Shown here: piece by piece, positions 51,616-64,000 of the stretch
Position numbering within the stretch: the stretch's first letter is position 1
Layout of the letters: the number at the start of each line of letters is the position of its first letter
NCBI GenBank assembly: GCA_905220665.1
Contig: CAJNAR010000005.1
Location: 1-64,000 of the forward strand
Reading direction: 5' to 3'
From: Albugo candida
Taxonomy: Eukaryota > Oomycota > Peronosporomycetes > Albuginales > Albuginaceae
Length of the DNA: 64,000 bases
Translations under genes and position numbers: made by a program
Notes under the pieces: generated by a model
Told to the model about the DNA's origin: nothing
Database searches by the model: none
The model's input: the letters and a program-made list of their open reading frames with translations, nothing else

Positions 51616-54600
51616 AATTTTAGCAGCCGATGGAAGTATCAAATGCTCGTTTATGACCAATCATAGCGCATATTAGGAAATAGACATTTCGCAATTCCTT
51701 AAACTTCGACTTTAACTTTTGACTTCGATTTTGTTTGTTAGGCTTTTCACCAACAAAGCAGACTTTCATACAGAAAAATACCTTCAACAAGTCCACGAAA
51801 ATGTCTCAAGCGTATAATTATGGAATGTGTGCAAAGAAGAATACATCCTTGCATGTACGATATTTGCATTAGATTCCTAGTCATCCTGCGCGATACAACC
51901 GCGTACGGCCACTTGTCATTTCATTACAATGTTCTCGGTGGAACTTATGATCCAGCTGGGAAGCAATGATAGCCATCCATCTGATCTTTACATCCGTTAC
52001 TTGCACCATTGCGGTACTCGAGCATCAACATGTAGTGTCGCATAAGGTTATAGAGTATTCTCTCCATTCTCGTTCTTTGCGGCTGCACAAAGAGAGCACC
52101 AATCACTTGTACTTGTAGTGAATAATCGCATTGTTAATCATGTCAATATCGACCACGGTAGAATATGAGACAATTCTATATCGAGTTGAGCAGTACAACA
52201 AGCAATAAGAGATGGACAAAGTGAGACAAATACAAACTACTTGGGATTTGTATGGGGAAAGGTTATTATGATCTATGGTAGGTAGGGCGTGAGCCATCTA
52301 TCGCCAGACGTAAGGTTCATGGTCAGAATAGAGAAAAAGCTTTGAATCACAGCCACGGATTGGTTCAAAATCACTACATTCAAGTCTGTGCTCGGCGACA
52401 CAGTTGCCAATTTGCTCGATAGCGTGATATATAACGATTAGAAGTATGGGAGGCGATCGTCGGGCGATAGTTTGTCTGCAGGCTGCACCCACGCGTGCTC
52501 GGTCTGCAGAATGTGAAGGATACTTGCAGATACGGAAATGTAAGAAGCGTTCTATCAAGTGGAAAAAACGCTATCTGGCACTTTATGGCTCCAAGATGTA
52601 CATCTTCAGCAGTAGATTTGATGCCACTCGTCTTCACAATCTCCGCGATGAATGGATACTTGTTTGTGGGGGAGTTGCTCAAACGTGTGTTTCCACTTCG
52701 CGAAGAATCGATGCAAATAATGCAAATCTCTCGCTCCATTTATGTCTCAAGTTTACAATAACGAATGGTATCGAGTATCTCGCAAGAGCTGATGGACGTG
52801 CAGATTACGCGAAATGGATAACAGCGTGTTACCGACTATGCTGGCAATCAACTGGGCCGTATGGTGATCTATATCACACAGGAATGTCATTAGAAGCTCG
52901 AGATGAATCCAAGGGATCCGTGAATCATGAGTGTAGTAGCATCGAGGCATCGACCGATCAAGAAATTGATGGAGCAGAAACGCCGTTAGCAAAGATAGAT
53001 GGAGTCATGTTGAGTGCATCGGCAAGTGGGAGCAAACATGTGTCATTTACAGACAATGTATCTATTCGAGAGATCTCGCCCATCGATGAGCGATTCCATC
53101 CAGATGTCTACTATTCATGCGAGGAAGTGGAAAAGTTTATGAATCATAAACGAAGTCTGCTCTCTCGAACGGAAGAAGTAATGACATGTGCGTATTTTTC
53201 TCTCAAGGAGAAACGAAGTGCTTTTCATTGCAGTAATAGAGAAAAGGATGCTTGTCGTTAAAAGTCGTAAAACACACGATCAACGATATCGATACTCTAT
53301 CTCCGACAAGCGAGCATTTAGTTTCATAACACATCAAAAGACTTGCGAAGACATTATAACATTCACTCGGCACATTCGATGTGGCAAAAAGCCACTAATT
53401 TAGCCCGAGAAATGCATGCAGTTCAGTGTGTCCATTGTTAAGGCGTAATAAAGTTCTGAAATATTTGCTCATTTTGTTTCGAAATACTCGGGTGCTACTA
53501 CTTGGGTACAAAATGCTAATAGATTTCTTGCAGCTTCCCATCCACTTACAACGTCTCATATAAAGCTTTCCAAGTATTCGATTTGTAAAAATAGAAACAT
53601 TTGTTCACAACAGTAATTTACAATCGATAGAATGTCAGGTAAAGCGCGTAATTAGCTCAGAAGCGATCGTTTTCGACGCAAAATGACTGCTATTCACTTA
53701 AGTCAATGTGTGCCAAACGTCATTTCGATAGAGATTTCGGTCGCGAAAGCGACACAATTCGGTGCACAAATGATGCAAGAAGAAGGGTATAAAGTATTAA
53801 AGAAACAGCGTCTTTGCGTCAGTCAAATTGACTCTCAATTGGGCTCAATTCTCGATGAAATTCGCCGTGCAAAAGAACGACTACAGCTCGACATGCAAAA
53901 AGCTGAAAATTCCAGCCATCAAGACGATCAGGACACAGTAAACGGGATACACTGTGAAGAGAAATCAACTCAACAAAACAGCTCGGACACACAGCAGGAG
54001 ACCAAGCACATCCTCGAAGAGTTTATAGAGCATGTGAGCTCATTAAACGTGGAGCAAAAGGTGGCAAATGAGTTCAAATCTTTGCATATTGTGCTGTCGA
54101 AATTCGGCAAACAAATCGATAAAGTGAGTCAAAATTTTAACTCGTAAATTGTGTCCAAATAAAGTGATTTCGTAGCAATTATCAAACGAAATCGCAGCAA
54201 AATTGACTCAATCCGAGAAATTCGATCACTCTTTGGTGGCCAAAATGATCGCAGAATATTTGTATCAGAACGGGCAAATCGAAGCCGCCGACGCTTTTTG
54301 TATTGTGAGAGTGGCCCATTGAAGTTTTGAATTGAAAGCCCTCAACGGCTCTGTAGGAAGCCAAGCTTCATCTCTCCAAATCTTATCGACAATGCTTTGT
54401 GGACTTGCACAAAAATCTAAAAAGCTTGGCACAACGCGATTTGGATCCGGCAATAGCGTAAGCAATGACTTTCTGTCAGACTGTGATGCTCACAATTGAT
54501 CAAAAGATGGGCTCGTTCGCGTCGGAAGGAATTACAAAGGATCCATTCTGATGTGGAGTTTGAGCTGATTCAGCTCAAGTACTTGGATCTTCTGGAAAAG

Positions 54601-57600
54601 TGTACGGACGTGATGGATGCTATCAAATTCGCCAATGCCGAACTGTCAATGTACCACATCACCCATAGACGCGGTAAAGCATCACAATATATCTTCCACA
54701 TTCTCCAACTTTGTAAAATGTAGAAATTGGGAGACTTATGAGCTGCGCTCTGTACAAAAAAAAATTACACGAATCCCCGTACAAATTATTTTTTCAGCCG
54801 GAAAGATGGAGTGAGGTTGGCGAATCCATGGTACTTGCATGCTGCAACATTGAGCGTGTTCCGTATCGCCCATATTTGCAGACTTGGTATAGCTCGAATC
54901 TTTGCGTCCGTCTTATCTCATTTGTATTTCAAGTCTGGCGGCAGGAACTCATGCATTACCAGCGATGAAAAAGCTGGCTTCAGTTTCAGAGACTACATTC
55001 ACCGGCTGGATCGCAGACAAACAATTCCCTGTAAATAGCTCGTTGGCATTCCAAAGCTCAAAGCTGAAACTCGCCTTTAGGTCGAATTTCCTCTACGAGA
55101 CGAACATCGATTTCATTCAGTGTTTTCGTGTCCTGTTTCGAAGGAAGAAAGCACGCCAGAAAATCCTCCGGTCTTGCTGAAATGCGGTCATGTTATCTGT
55201 AAATCATGTGTCAAGAGAATTTCGTTCAATGTGCCCAGGTACACGACACTCTTTTGGAGAAGCGTACCCAGCCAATTCTTACGTAGCGGAAAATTCAAAT
55301 GTCCAACGTGCCCGATGGATCAAACACTTTTCGATATCAGTGAGCTCGTCTTCTAAGCGAGAAACAGCTCACACAGCGTTATTCGCACAAGTAATCGAGC
55401 CAAAATATATGAAAATTATTGTCAACGTGTGCCTACCACCATCGTCCACGTCGTCAAGTAGCGCCAGCGTGAGACTGGCAACATGTTTGGGGGGCCTCTG
55501 TGTCCTTTAAATAGTCTGAGACAGCGTTTTTATTCCTGGCTTGGGTTGCTGTTGTCATCTCACAATAGGACGTAAACCTTCCATTCTTATCAATTAGAGC
55601 GCTTGTACGGAATCTCACTCGACAATCTTCCAGCATTCTCACGCGATGAATATACGAGCAACAATCCTCGCTCTCTCCCTGGCATGTCGAGGTCTCCCAG
55701 CTCAGCCCGTTCACCATTCCGTCCGATTGAATGTCATCGTCACCATGCAGGAAGGCACAAATGCTGTTTTGGAACAAGTTCCCGTCAAATTTGCCACCCG
55801 TTCCAAAAAAATAAAAAATCTCAAAGACCGATTGGAAGGACATTCTCGAAGGAGCCAAACCAGTGTCATTGATCTTTTAAGTATGTCGGACGATATGTAT
55901 GATCGTTCGGAGAGCTTTTGGCTCACAAATCAAATTGTGGTCTATAACGCGACTTGGAAATTGGTCAAAAGACTTCGCAGATTATCTTCCGTTATGGATG
56001 TTTCACCAGAGAGCGTTTTCCCTTTATTCAATCCAGTGCAGGTAGACACTGCCAGTGATCCAACGTCATTCGACTCGAGTAATTGGAATATCGCACAAAT
56101 TGGAGCTCCCAAAATATGGAGCTCGGGGTACACGGGAGCCGATGTGGTCGTTGGATCCATTGACACGGGCGTACGCGCTTCCCATCAAGCCTTACGCTCA
56201 GCTTTCCGATCCACTCATAATTGGTATGATCCTGAGACGAAATCATCGACACCGTACGATGCAACTGGGCACGGGACGCATGTAATGGGAATTATCGCAG
56301 GGAATAATGGAATCGGTGTGGCTCCCGATGTGAAATGGATCACATGCAAAGGTTGTCGTTCAAGTGGATGTGTGGTATCCGATCTACTTGCTTGTTTTCA
56401 ATTTATGCTTTGTCCGACAAAATGGGACGGCACCGGGAAGGATTGCTCTAAAGCTCCTGACGTCGTCAATAATAGTTGGGGCGCTGGGCAGGGTATCACA
56501 ACATTCAATTCGGTTATTAATGCATGGCGATCCGCTGGAATCATTCCTGTGTTCGCATCGGGAAACACGGGGCCCTCCTGCGGGTCGGTAGTATCACCAG
56601 GAGATAATACAAATGTGATCACTGTTGGAGCGACGGATATGAACGATCAATTGGGAAGTTATAGCGGCAAAGGACCTACGTCCAAGGGAGCGATCAAGCC
56701 TGATTTGGTCGCGCCGGGAAGCTCTATCACGTCGAGCTGTTTCAAGTCCGATGCGGAGTTTTGTGTGAAATCAGGAACGAGTATGTCGACGCCTCATGTA
56801 AGCGGTGCAATCGCGCTGTATTTAAGCAAAGTCCCAAACGCAACGTACGCGTCCGTGCGGTCGATTTTTCAAAAGACCACGGTCACTGCGTCTGTGTCGG
56901 CGAGCTCAAGTTGCTCGGATGGCAGCGCGTATCCGAATAATAATTTCGGCTTTGGAAGGTTGAATTTATCATTTTGAATTATAGTATATTATAGTATAAG
57001 GAATAAAATGTGCGACAAAATTCGGTATAAAACGAAGCGATAACTGAACGATGGTGTAGAGTGTTGCTTCCTACTACCGAGATATATATGCATCGAATTT
57101 TTAACCAGTGAATTAATAGCGTGTTGGGTTACTAACCAATCAATCATGTTCGACTATCTGTGCTATCCAATCATTTTTCGTCGTATGTCAACAGCGAACG
57201 TCTCTATTCTTAGACTGTTCATAATTGTCGAAATACTTTACCTTCGCATTGAGCAATGTTTCTGATAAAGCCAAAGCATTTGACGGTATCGCAGGAAAAG
57301 TCTGTACTTGCGCAGTGTTTCGACAGTCAGAATGAGCCATTATTACGCTCTTGTGAATGGAAATACGTTGCTGAAGGCGGTGCAAATGTTCTCTTTCGAC
57401 ATACAGCGACGTATGAAGGCCACTATTTCCACGGTAAGATTCTTCGTGTAAAAAAATGTGATATCACGTCGATTTCGCAAACACAACCGGCGCATTATCC
57501 GAATCCGAAGAAGGTGTTGGAGTACGCACAGAAAGATTTGATGCCGTTTATGAGTGGAAGTCGAACAACTTACCTGCAAGTTGCTCAATTAATTCAAGTA

Positions 57601-60600
57601 AATCAACAATTTTTAATCGAGTTAAATCAACAATTGATGGACTCCAGCAGCCGACCACAACATCGCCGAACTAGTCAAATTGATGTCTCATTGGATTGCG
57701 CCATGCTATTACCCGACGTATCAGTTTCCTCCGATCTCAACACGATGCAAGATGGAGCTCTAAGCGCCCCAATTGCTTCAAAATCAATACATGTAGCTCG
57801 CTCCTCGGCTTCTTTAGGCCTGGGCGACCAGCAAGGTCAACAAAGCTTGCAAATATATGATTCTGTGCTGGATACCTGCTTCATTTTGACACCAACATCC
57901 TCCACTTCGGTCACATCATTGGATGTAAACAGCGATGATATCAATAGTGGGGAAGAAGACTCGGCCATAGACGACCAACGACTTGAGATTGTGGCGAGTA
58001 ATTGCAAGGAAAACTGCGCTCTATCGCATTCTGTACCGACAGGGAGCATTTTTGACTGCTGTTTTCGCAATATTTGTATCGAAATCAAGCCAAAGATTGG
58101 GTTTAAACCGCGTGGAGATGATCGTTTTCTGCCCAAGATCAAGACCCGAGTGTGTAGATTCTGTATGCACCAGCAATATAAACGAGCGATGGGTAAAATT
58201 GACGAAGTGAGCGCTTATTGTCCATTGGATTTGTTCTCTGGAAATTACGATCGGGTCAGAAAAGCGTTGTGTGCTCTTCAAAGCACCCCACAAAATAACT
58301 TTCGAGCATTTGTTCGATCCAGTGAAGGCGAAGTCGTAAATGCGATCACCGGTATGAATGCAGATGCATTGCCCAAGGGAGCTTCACGAGCGTCGTATTC
58401 TTGCCATCGTAAACGTCTTGGATATCGCCATTCATGTCACTCGATTGGTACCGAGGCTGAAGCAGAATCATCAAAATTTGGCACAGAAGAGCACGTGATT
58501 TTTGATTTGGTCGAATTACTGGCTGACGTCTTACTCGGTCACACAGTTTTAAACGACCTAAAAGAGATGCAAATGCTTGACCATATCAACGTCGATGGAA
58601 TGTGGCATTTTCAAAAGTTTCTGGAGCGAATACATACGTTTACGGCGGAAAAGGAATTTGCGAAAGATTTGGAAGATGCAAATTTGGAAGTGATATTGAA
58701 CGAAATGGAAAAGTCAGGCACGGACGATGATACTGTCACACGCTTTCTTACCATTTTGGAGTATGCGATGCTCGTGCTGAAGGATTACGATCGTAAAGTC
58801 TTGGAAGGCGTCACGAAATGGGAGTCTATGTCGATTGGAATTCTCGATCGTTTATATCAGCATTTACTGCAGCGATTCGAGGTCGCTGCGACATTGAAAG
58901 ATTGCTCGCTTTTATTTTATCTTCGCCGGATCGATGATGATCGATCGACACACACGAGCCATTTACAAGGATTTCAGCATGTGATCTGTCATCGCGGTAT
59001 GAGATTCAATTGTGTCATGGCTGTTGTCGATTTGGATGTCAAATCGCACAAATCCGTCGACGCGTACTACGCGTTGGATCAGAGAATCGTCTCATTTTTT
59101 GAGAAAATCAGTTTGCAGAGTGGTTTCCAAGGTTCTCTGTATTGTCAGGAATAGACGTGGAACCGCTCATTCTATTAATATCAAGGGAGAATTCAAAAGA
59201 GCTCAGAAGCGCATGTTGTCCATTTTCACGGGAATTCTGTCATTTGTGGCTTTCACGATCGCTTTTTTCGGATCGGAACGTATTTTCAAATGGCGACGAC
59301 CTCTAAAAGATTACGAAGTCTTTCAGCTAACCTTGCCATCTGCTTCCATTTACATTCATTTCCAGGCGTTTATGGGAAATGTATGGTGGACGTGTGTCAT
59401 GCTTTGGTCCAAATCGTTTAGCAGAGATGAGTTTTATGGAATTGGTGGCCAAGACATGGACATGTGCAAAGTAACATCAGGTCCCAGCAATCTCGATTCG
59501 AAGATGAATGTGATGTACAATCGAATCGTTTACTCTATCTCTCGTGCAACAGCAGAAGCCAGCATCCGTGATGGTCTACTGCGCGTACCCGCTCACCTCC
59601 ACAAAGGCTCCAAGTCAATGAAACCGACAATCCCCCACAAGCTGAAGCCGAAGTTGTCACCTCCTCGCGTTGACACGTTCATGCAAGCTGCGTAGTCGAG
59701 TGTTTTTTCTCATCAATTGAGCGATGAGCGTGGAATATAAATATACTTTTGTCATTTTATCGTCATTCATTTCCCTCACAATGATGTTGACGCTTTACTG
59801 ATGTTTCCTGAGCTTCTCCAATGTGTTTTCCAGTGCATTTTTGGACGCTTTGATAGCGTGTGCTTTTGATGTTCGAACGCCTGTGCGTTTGCTGGCGCCT
59901 GCGCGGATATGAACGAGGACATATCGTCCAATTTCTCCGGTTCCCTGCCCATTCGCCAGCATGACTGCATGCATTCGAAACACTTTTTTCGTACTGGAGA
60001 CTTGTGTCGAGTCTGTTTTCACAAAACACGTCGCTGTAACGTATCGGACCGAAGCATTTTGCTTGGGAAGTGCTGTGACAAAACTCATTTTACGCCACTC
60101 AAATTTCTTTGAGGCAAAGTGCTTTGTACCATTTTCGTGAGTATTAGCTTCCTCATAGTGTCGAGGGAATCCAAAGGAGCCTCGTCCGAGCAATTTCGTG
60201 CAAGGTAGGAAATACATGCAGGATACAGGGTTGGTGTAGATGAATGTTGGATGCATGGGGACCCCTCTAGCGTCAACGCCAAAGTCGAAAATAGGAATTT
60301 CCGGGTATGAGGGAATTTGATGAGTACCGACTCGATGTGAGACGTCACTCGTGAGGCCACTCAAAAGCCTCTCCTGATATTGAGTGAGAATCGAGCAGTA
60401 TTGAGTGGCGGAGGGCCACGGTGACATGTCCTCAGAGATGAGGGGAGTGAGGATCTGGTTTTGGTAAGAGAGTAACGGGTACGTTCGGCTTCGAGGACGT
60501 TCGATACGCTCTGGTAATGCGTACTCTGTGTCGTGAGAGGCGAGCATGTCCGCGATGGAGGGCAAGGACGAGTGCGGGTGGGAAGTCAGGGAGTGAAGTC

Positions 60601-63600
60601 TGTTATTTCGAATGGAAGGAAGATGGAAGGCTGCTGGGTCACTGTGACGACGATACATTGCCGTCAGATGTTAGCGCTTTGTACGGAAAAAGAATTTGAT
60701 TCCAACGTGAGTGACCGTAACGTCAACGAAAGTGAGTCGAGAGATCGTAACCTTGTAACGTTTCGTGTAAACGTGTAACAATTGGTGCAGTCCGCGCAAA
60801 GCGTAAATACAGGAACGAAGAAGGATCAGGCATTTGCAAGATGTAAAAGCGGTATCTTTGAGGTTGATGGGGAGGACAACGTGACGTTATCCGATAGATT
60901 TTCTTTCTTATGCAACGAGAACGATACCTTTAGGATACGTGGGTACACTGGATGTATCCTACACAAGTTACAACACAATGTAACTTTTGCAAGGTTACTC
61001 AATAGCTACAGTGCTGCACCTATTACAGCACCTTGCAAAATGATTCATGGCGTGGTGTATAGCGAATTCGACAATGATGCAGGCCCACAGATTGTTTTTC
61101 AGGCACCGGAAAAGTAGGTTTCTTATTATGACAATGTGATGCAAGAAAGGCTGCAGTGATGAACGTGTAGTGTGCTGAGCAATGAAGTATTTGAAAGCAT
61201 TTCGTGTTACATCATCATCGACAAACCGCTGTGTGGAAAGATCATAACAGGTACGTGCATGGTTACGAACTGACCGTGTGCTGAGCCAATCATCACATAG
61301 TGTCCGTGCAATCAGTCACAGTGATTGGGTATCCGGTGTGCATTGAAGATGACAAGTATCATCGGAACGCGCTTCTATTTAACATCGGTACCGTACACAA
61401 TGCATGCGGTTGCATTGGTTATGCTATAAGATTTCGCAGGTTTTGTAGCGGAAAAAGGAGCTCAATTGAGTGCACTTTGTCCGCTGTTGAGGAAATTTGG
61501 AAGTCTTTTAGAAATGATGGAACGCGAGAGTGGATTCCTTTATAATGAGAGCACGAAAGCTCTTCTCCCAAAGATACTTCCTCAGATGCTGCATGACCTG
61601 ATTGTGCAGGATGAATGCATCATCTCCATCGATAAAGCAAACATTCTGAATCTGAAGTTATTTCCGCAAAATTTTGTGATCCCTCAGGACGTATGTGAGT
61701 ACCACGTCCCAGTCCCACTTTGCGACTTGCGAGTCAAATGTGACACCTGTGGTACTTGATACCCTTCTTAATATGATTTCACGATATTGCAATTAACCTC
61801 TATGTATTGATACAGCGGAATGGGATTTGGCGATACAGCAATTAGTTCCATTTCTCGACGGAATCAAATCCATTCGACGTATCAGTATGGAAGCCAACAT
61901 GGAAGTTCAACTCGTCAAAAAATGTGTCGCACAATTAATTTTCTTCAATTATGTCCAATTAATTGACATTTTTGCCTACACCAATATCTATGCTCCATTA
62001 CCTGGAATAAATTTCCTGGCGACTCAACTTGAAATGCAACACACGTGTGCTACATACGTCACAAAATCAGGAAAATCGTTGGTTCCATATGCGAAAATAT
62101 TTGCGCTTTATTGCTCCATGCAGCCAAATCTTCGTATCAGCGACTTTTGTCTTTTGTACGCGGAATCACTTTCGAGTATCGATATTCGACGGTTCATCAC
62201 ATTCGGTATATTACATCATTTGATCAAACGCGTGTTTCAGTATCCAGTCATTTTGGAAGCTCCACAAAATATCGCAATTGGCGCGACGTCAAATGGCAGT
62301 AAATTGATCACTTCGCCGTCGTTACATCCACAATCAGCGCAACGCTCGTACACCTTTTCGAACGCAATTACCTCATCACTCTCACCCAAATTCCAATCTT
62401 CGGTACCTCAACAATCCAACGGTCCATCGACACCACACCTCACTCCGCCTTTTCCGCCTTTGTACTATTCCAAGCGCCAATCTGCGGCAATGGCAGCTGC
62501 AGCCACAATGAAAGCGACGTATCAATATGAACAAATCCAAAGTCGAATGGATGGAAATCATCACACTGATGAAATCTGCACCGAATTTCTTATTCAATAC
62601 GCAGATCTTGAAGCAATTTGGACCAAAAAGAAACCCAACTCGTGCATCGTGTACAAATAAACAGTCTGTGCATTCACTTTATTCCATCCAAAACCCACTG
62701 ATCTCCATATTGATCACCAATGTGAGATACTTGATGAGCTCTTCTTGTGTCTGATACAGCGGAATATCAATTCGATTAAAACAAGTGTGTCCTTTTGGCA
62801 TCAATCCCGCAGGCGGTGGTCCTCTCTGCACGAATTGGATCGTGAATCGTCTCACACGACCATCGCTACTCGTCAAAGCTTTGAAGCCTTGTACTGGCAC
62901 ACGACTTGTTCCCGTGGAAAATTGCAATAATCGAGCTCGATCTTCAGCGGTGAAATGCTTTTTCAAAACAGTCCAAAACCATTGCAACACTTTACGTTCC
63001 GCGTGTGTCGGCTTCTCGAGCTTCACCCATCGAACTTCGGTGTGGGAGACCCAATCATCAACATCGATAACGGGAATTCCCGAAAGCAATAGATCAAATT
63101 CCTGATAGTCGAAGACGGTCAACAAGTACGCCGGAACGATATCATACAATCCTTTCAGTAGTGCGGTTAATTGTTCGGAAATACTGGAGAACATGTGGTA
63201 CTTGAGCAACAATTCCATGTACTCTTTCTTGTTATCGTCATTCACTTCGATATTTCGACCATTCGGTTTGAGCTCCATTGTGGCTCGGGATCCATCTTGT
63301 TGATATTGTTGGACTGTGAAATCGATTCCGACAACTTCAGCATGGTCATTCTTCTTGATCCAGCAGACATTCTTATGAAGATCTTCATCGAGATACTCTA
63401 AATCGGAGAACGAAATTGGGACGCCTAAAAGATGTTTGATCAATGGGAGTGCCAGTGAGACTTTCATATTGTATCCTTCGATCAAAGCTTTGCCAATGAG
63501 CCGACCAACAAACTCGTAATGAAGCAAGTGATCTGTGATTTGGACCGAGCTCGCATTGATCCAGTAACCGAACCGCTCGCCTTTCGTCGATTGGAAGAGA

Positions 63601-64000
63601 CCGAATTCATCGCTGAAAAGCAGGTCGCTTAACAGTTCATACCATTCGCGGATCAACCCACCCGCATCCAAACCCGGTTCATTCTCAAAGTAAATACGTA
63701 ACCGTTCCCAGAACCGGCTTGCGGGGCATTTTAACATTTGTTCCATAGAGTCACTTAACAGATGTGTACGTCGCACCACTAAGTACGGGTTACGATGAGA
63801 TATTACATTCAGCAAGAAAAAGAATCGTAAACGTAAACGTACCAAATCGAATATGATTCTCGCCATTACGCCAATTTTTTTGTACTTGACGGAGAAACCA
63901 GCGATTCTTTTCGTGAAATGTTAACGATGCGATCGCTTCCAGGTCGTGCTCGGGTGGTGGTTGATGATGCGATAAATCCGTCGAGATTACCGGTGTCCAT

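Overview
The window is a chromosome end of a eukaryote, most likely an oomycete. Base 1 is inside a plant/oomycete-type telomere (CCCTAAA repeats). The first ~32 kb is a subtelomere of decayed transposons with no intact host gene, and about 33.4-64 kb holds host genes with short introns (46-64 bp where I could place both splice sites). The best clade marker is an aspartic protease fused to a seven-helix receptor-like domain at 49.3-51.6 kb, an arrangement known from Phytophthora and relatives. A GCTCATT initiator-like motif fits too. Short introns, modest GC and compact genes would suit Albugo-type white rusts, but the species is an inference.

Region 1 (1-4.9 kb): telomere repeats, then directly a 5'-truncated LINE, a Tc1/mariner fragment and a remnant of a Mutator-like element (MULE). 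Region 2 (4.9-15.3 kb): mostly unrecognisable DNA with a degraded LINE tail, a 500-bp MITE with ~75-bp inverted ends, a tRNA-derived SINE and a possible reverse-transcriptase scrap. Region 3 (15.3-31.9 kb): a second LINE copy whose 5' part is inverted (twin-priming shape), a nearly complete Ty1/copia element on the minus strand (A), a stretch of gene-like minus-strand fragments, a solo LTR, and a second copia on the plus strand (B). Copia B has lost ~1.1 kb of its core and carries ~3 kb of MULE sequence there. Both copias use a primer site complementary to a tRNA-Met anticodon arm, and the gag start codon lies inside that site.

Region 4 (33.4-42.7 kb): a secreted nucleoside-hydrolase-like protein, a secreted/membrane-anchored beta-rich protein and a two-exon conserved-looking helical protein, separated by long gene-poor stretches. 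Region 5 (42.7-48.2 kb) is a gene desert. Region 6 (48.2-64 kb) is gene-dense: Siw14-type phosphatase, aspartic protease-GPCR, PH-domain protein, RMND5/GID2 subunit of the CTLH/GID ubiquitin ligase, secreted subtilisin, inositol-pentakisphosphate 2-kinase, two small unknown proteins, NPRL2 (GATOR1) and a partial HECT ubiquitin ligase.

Functional links: IPK1 makes InsP6 and Siw14-type enzymes remove the beta-phosphate of inositol pyrophosphates made from it, so two steps of one signalling pathway lie within ~8 kb. RMND5 and the HECT protein are ubiquitin ligases, and NPRL2 restrains TORC1 when amino acids are scarce. The nucleoside hydrolase, subtilisin, aspartic protease-GPCR and beta-rich protein form the secreted or cell-surface set. 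None of these links is evidence of an operon or of co-regulation.
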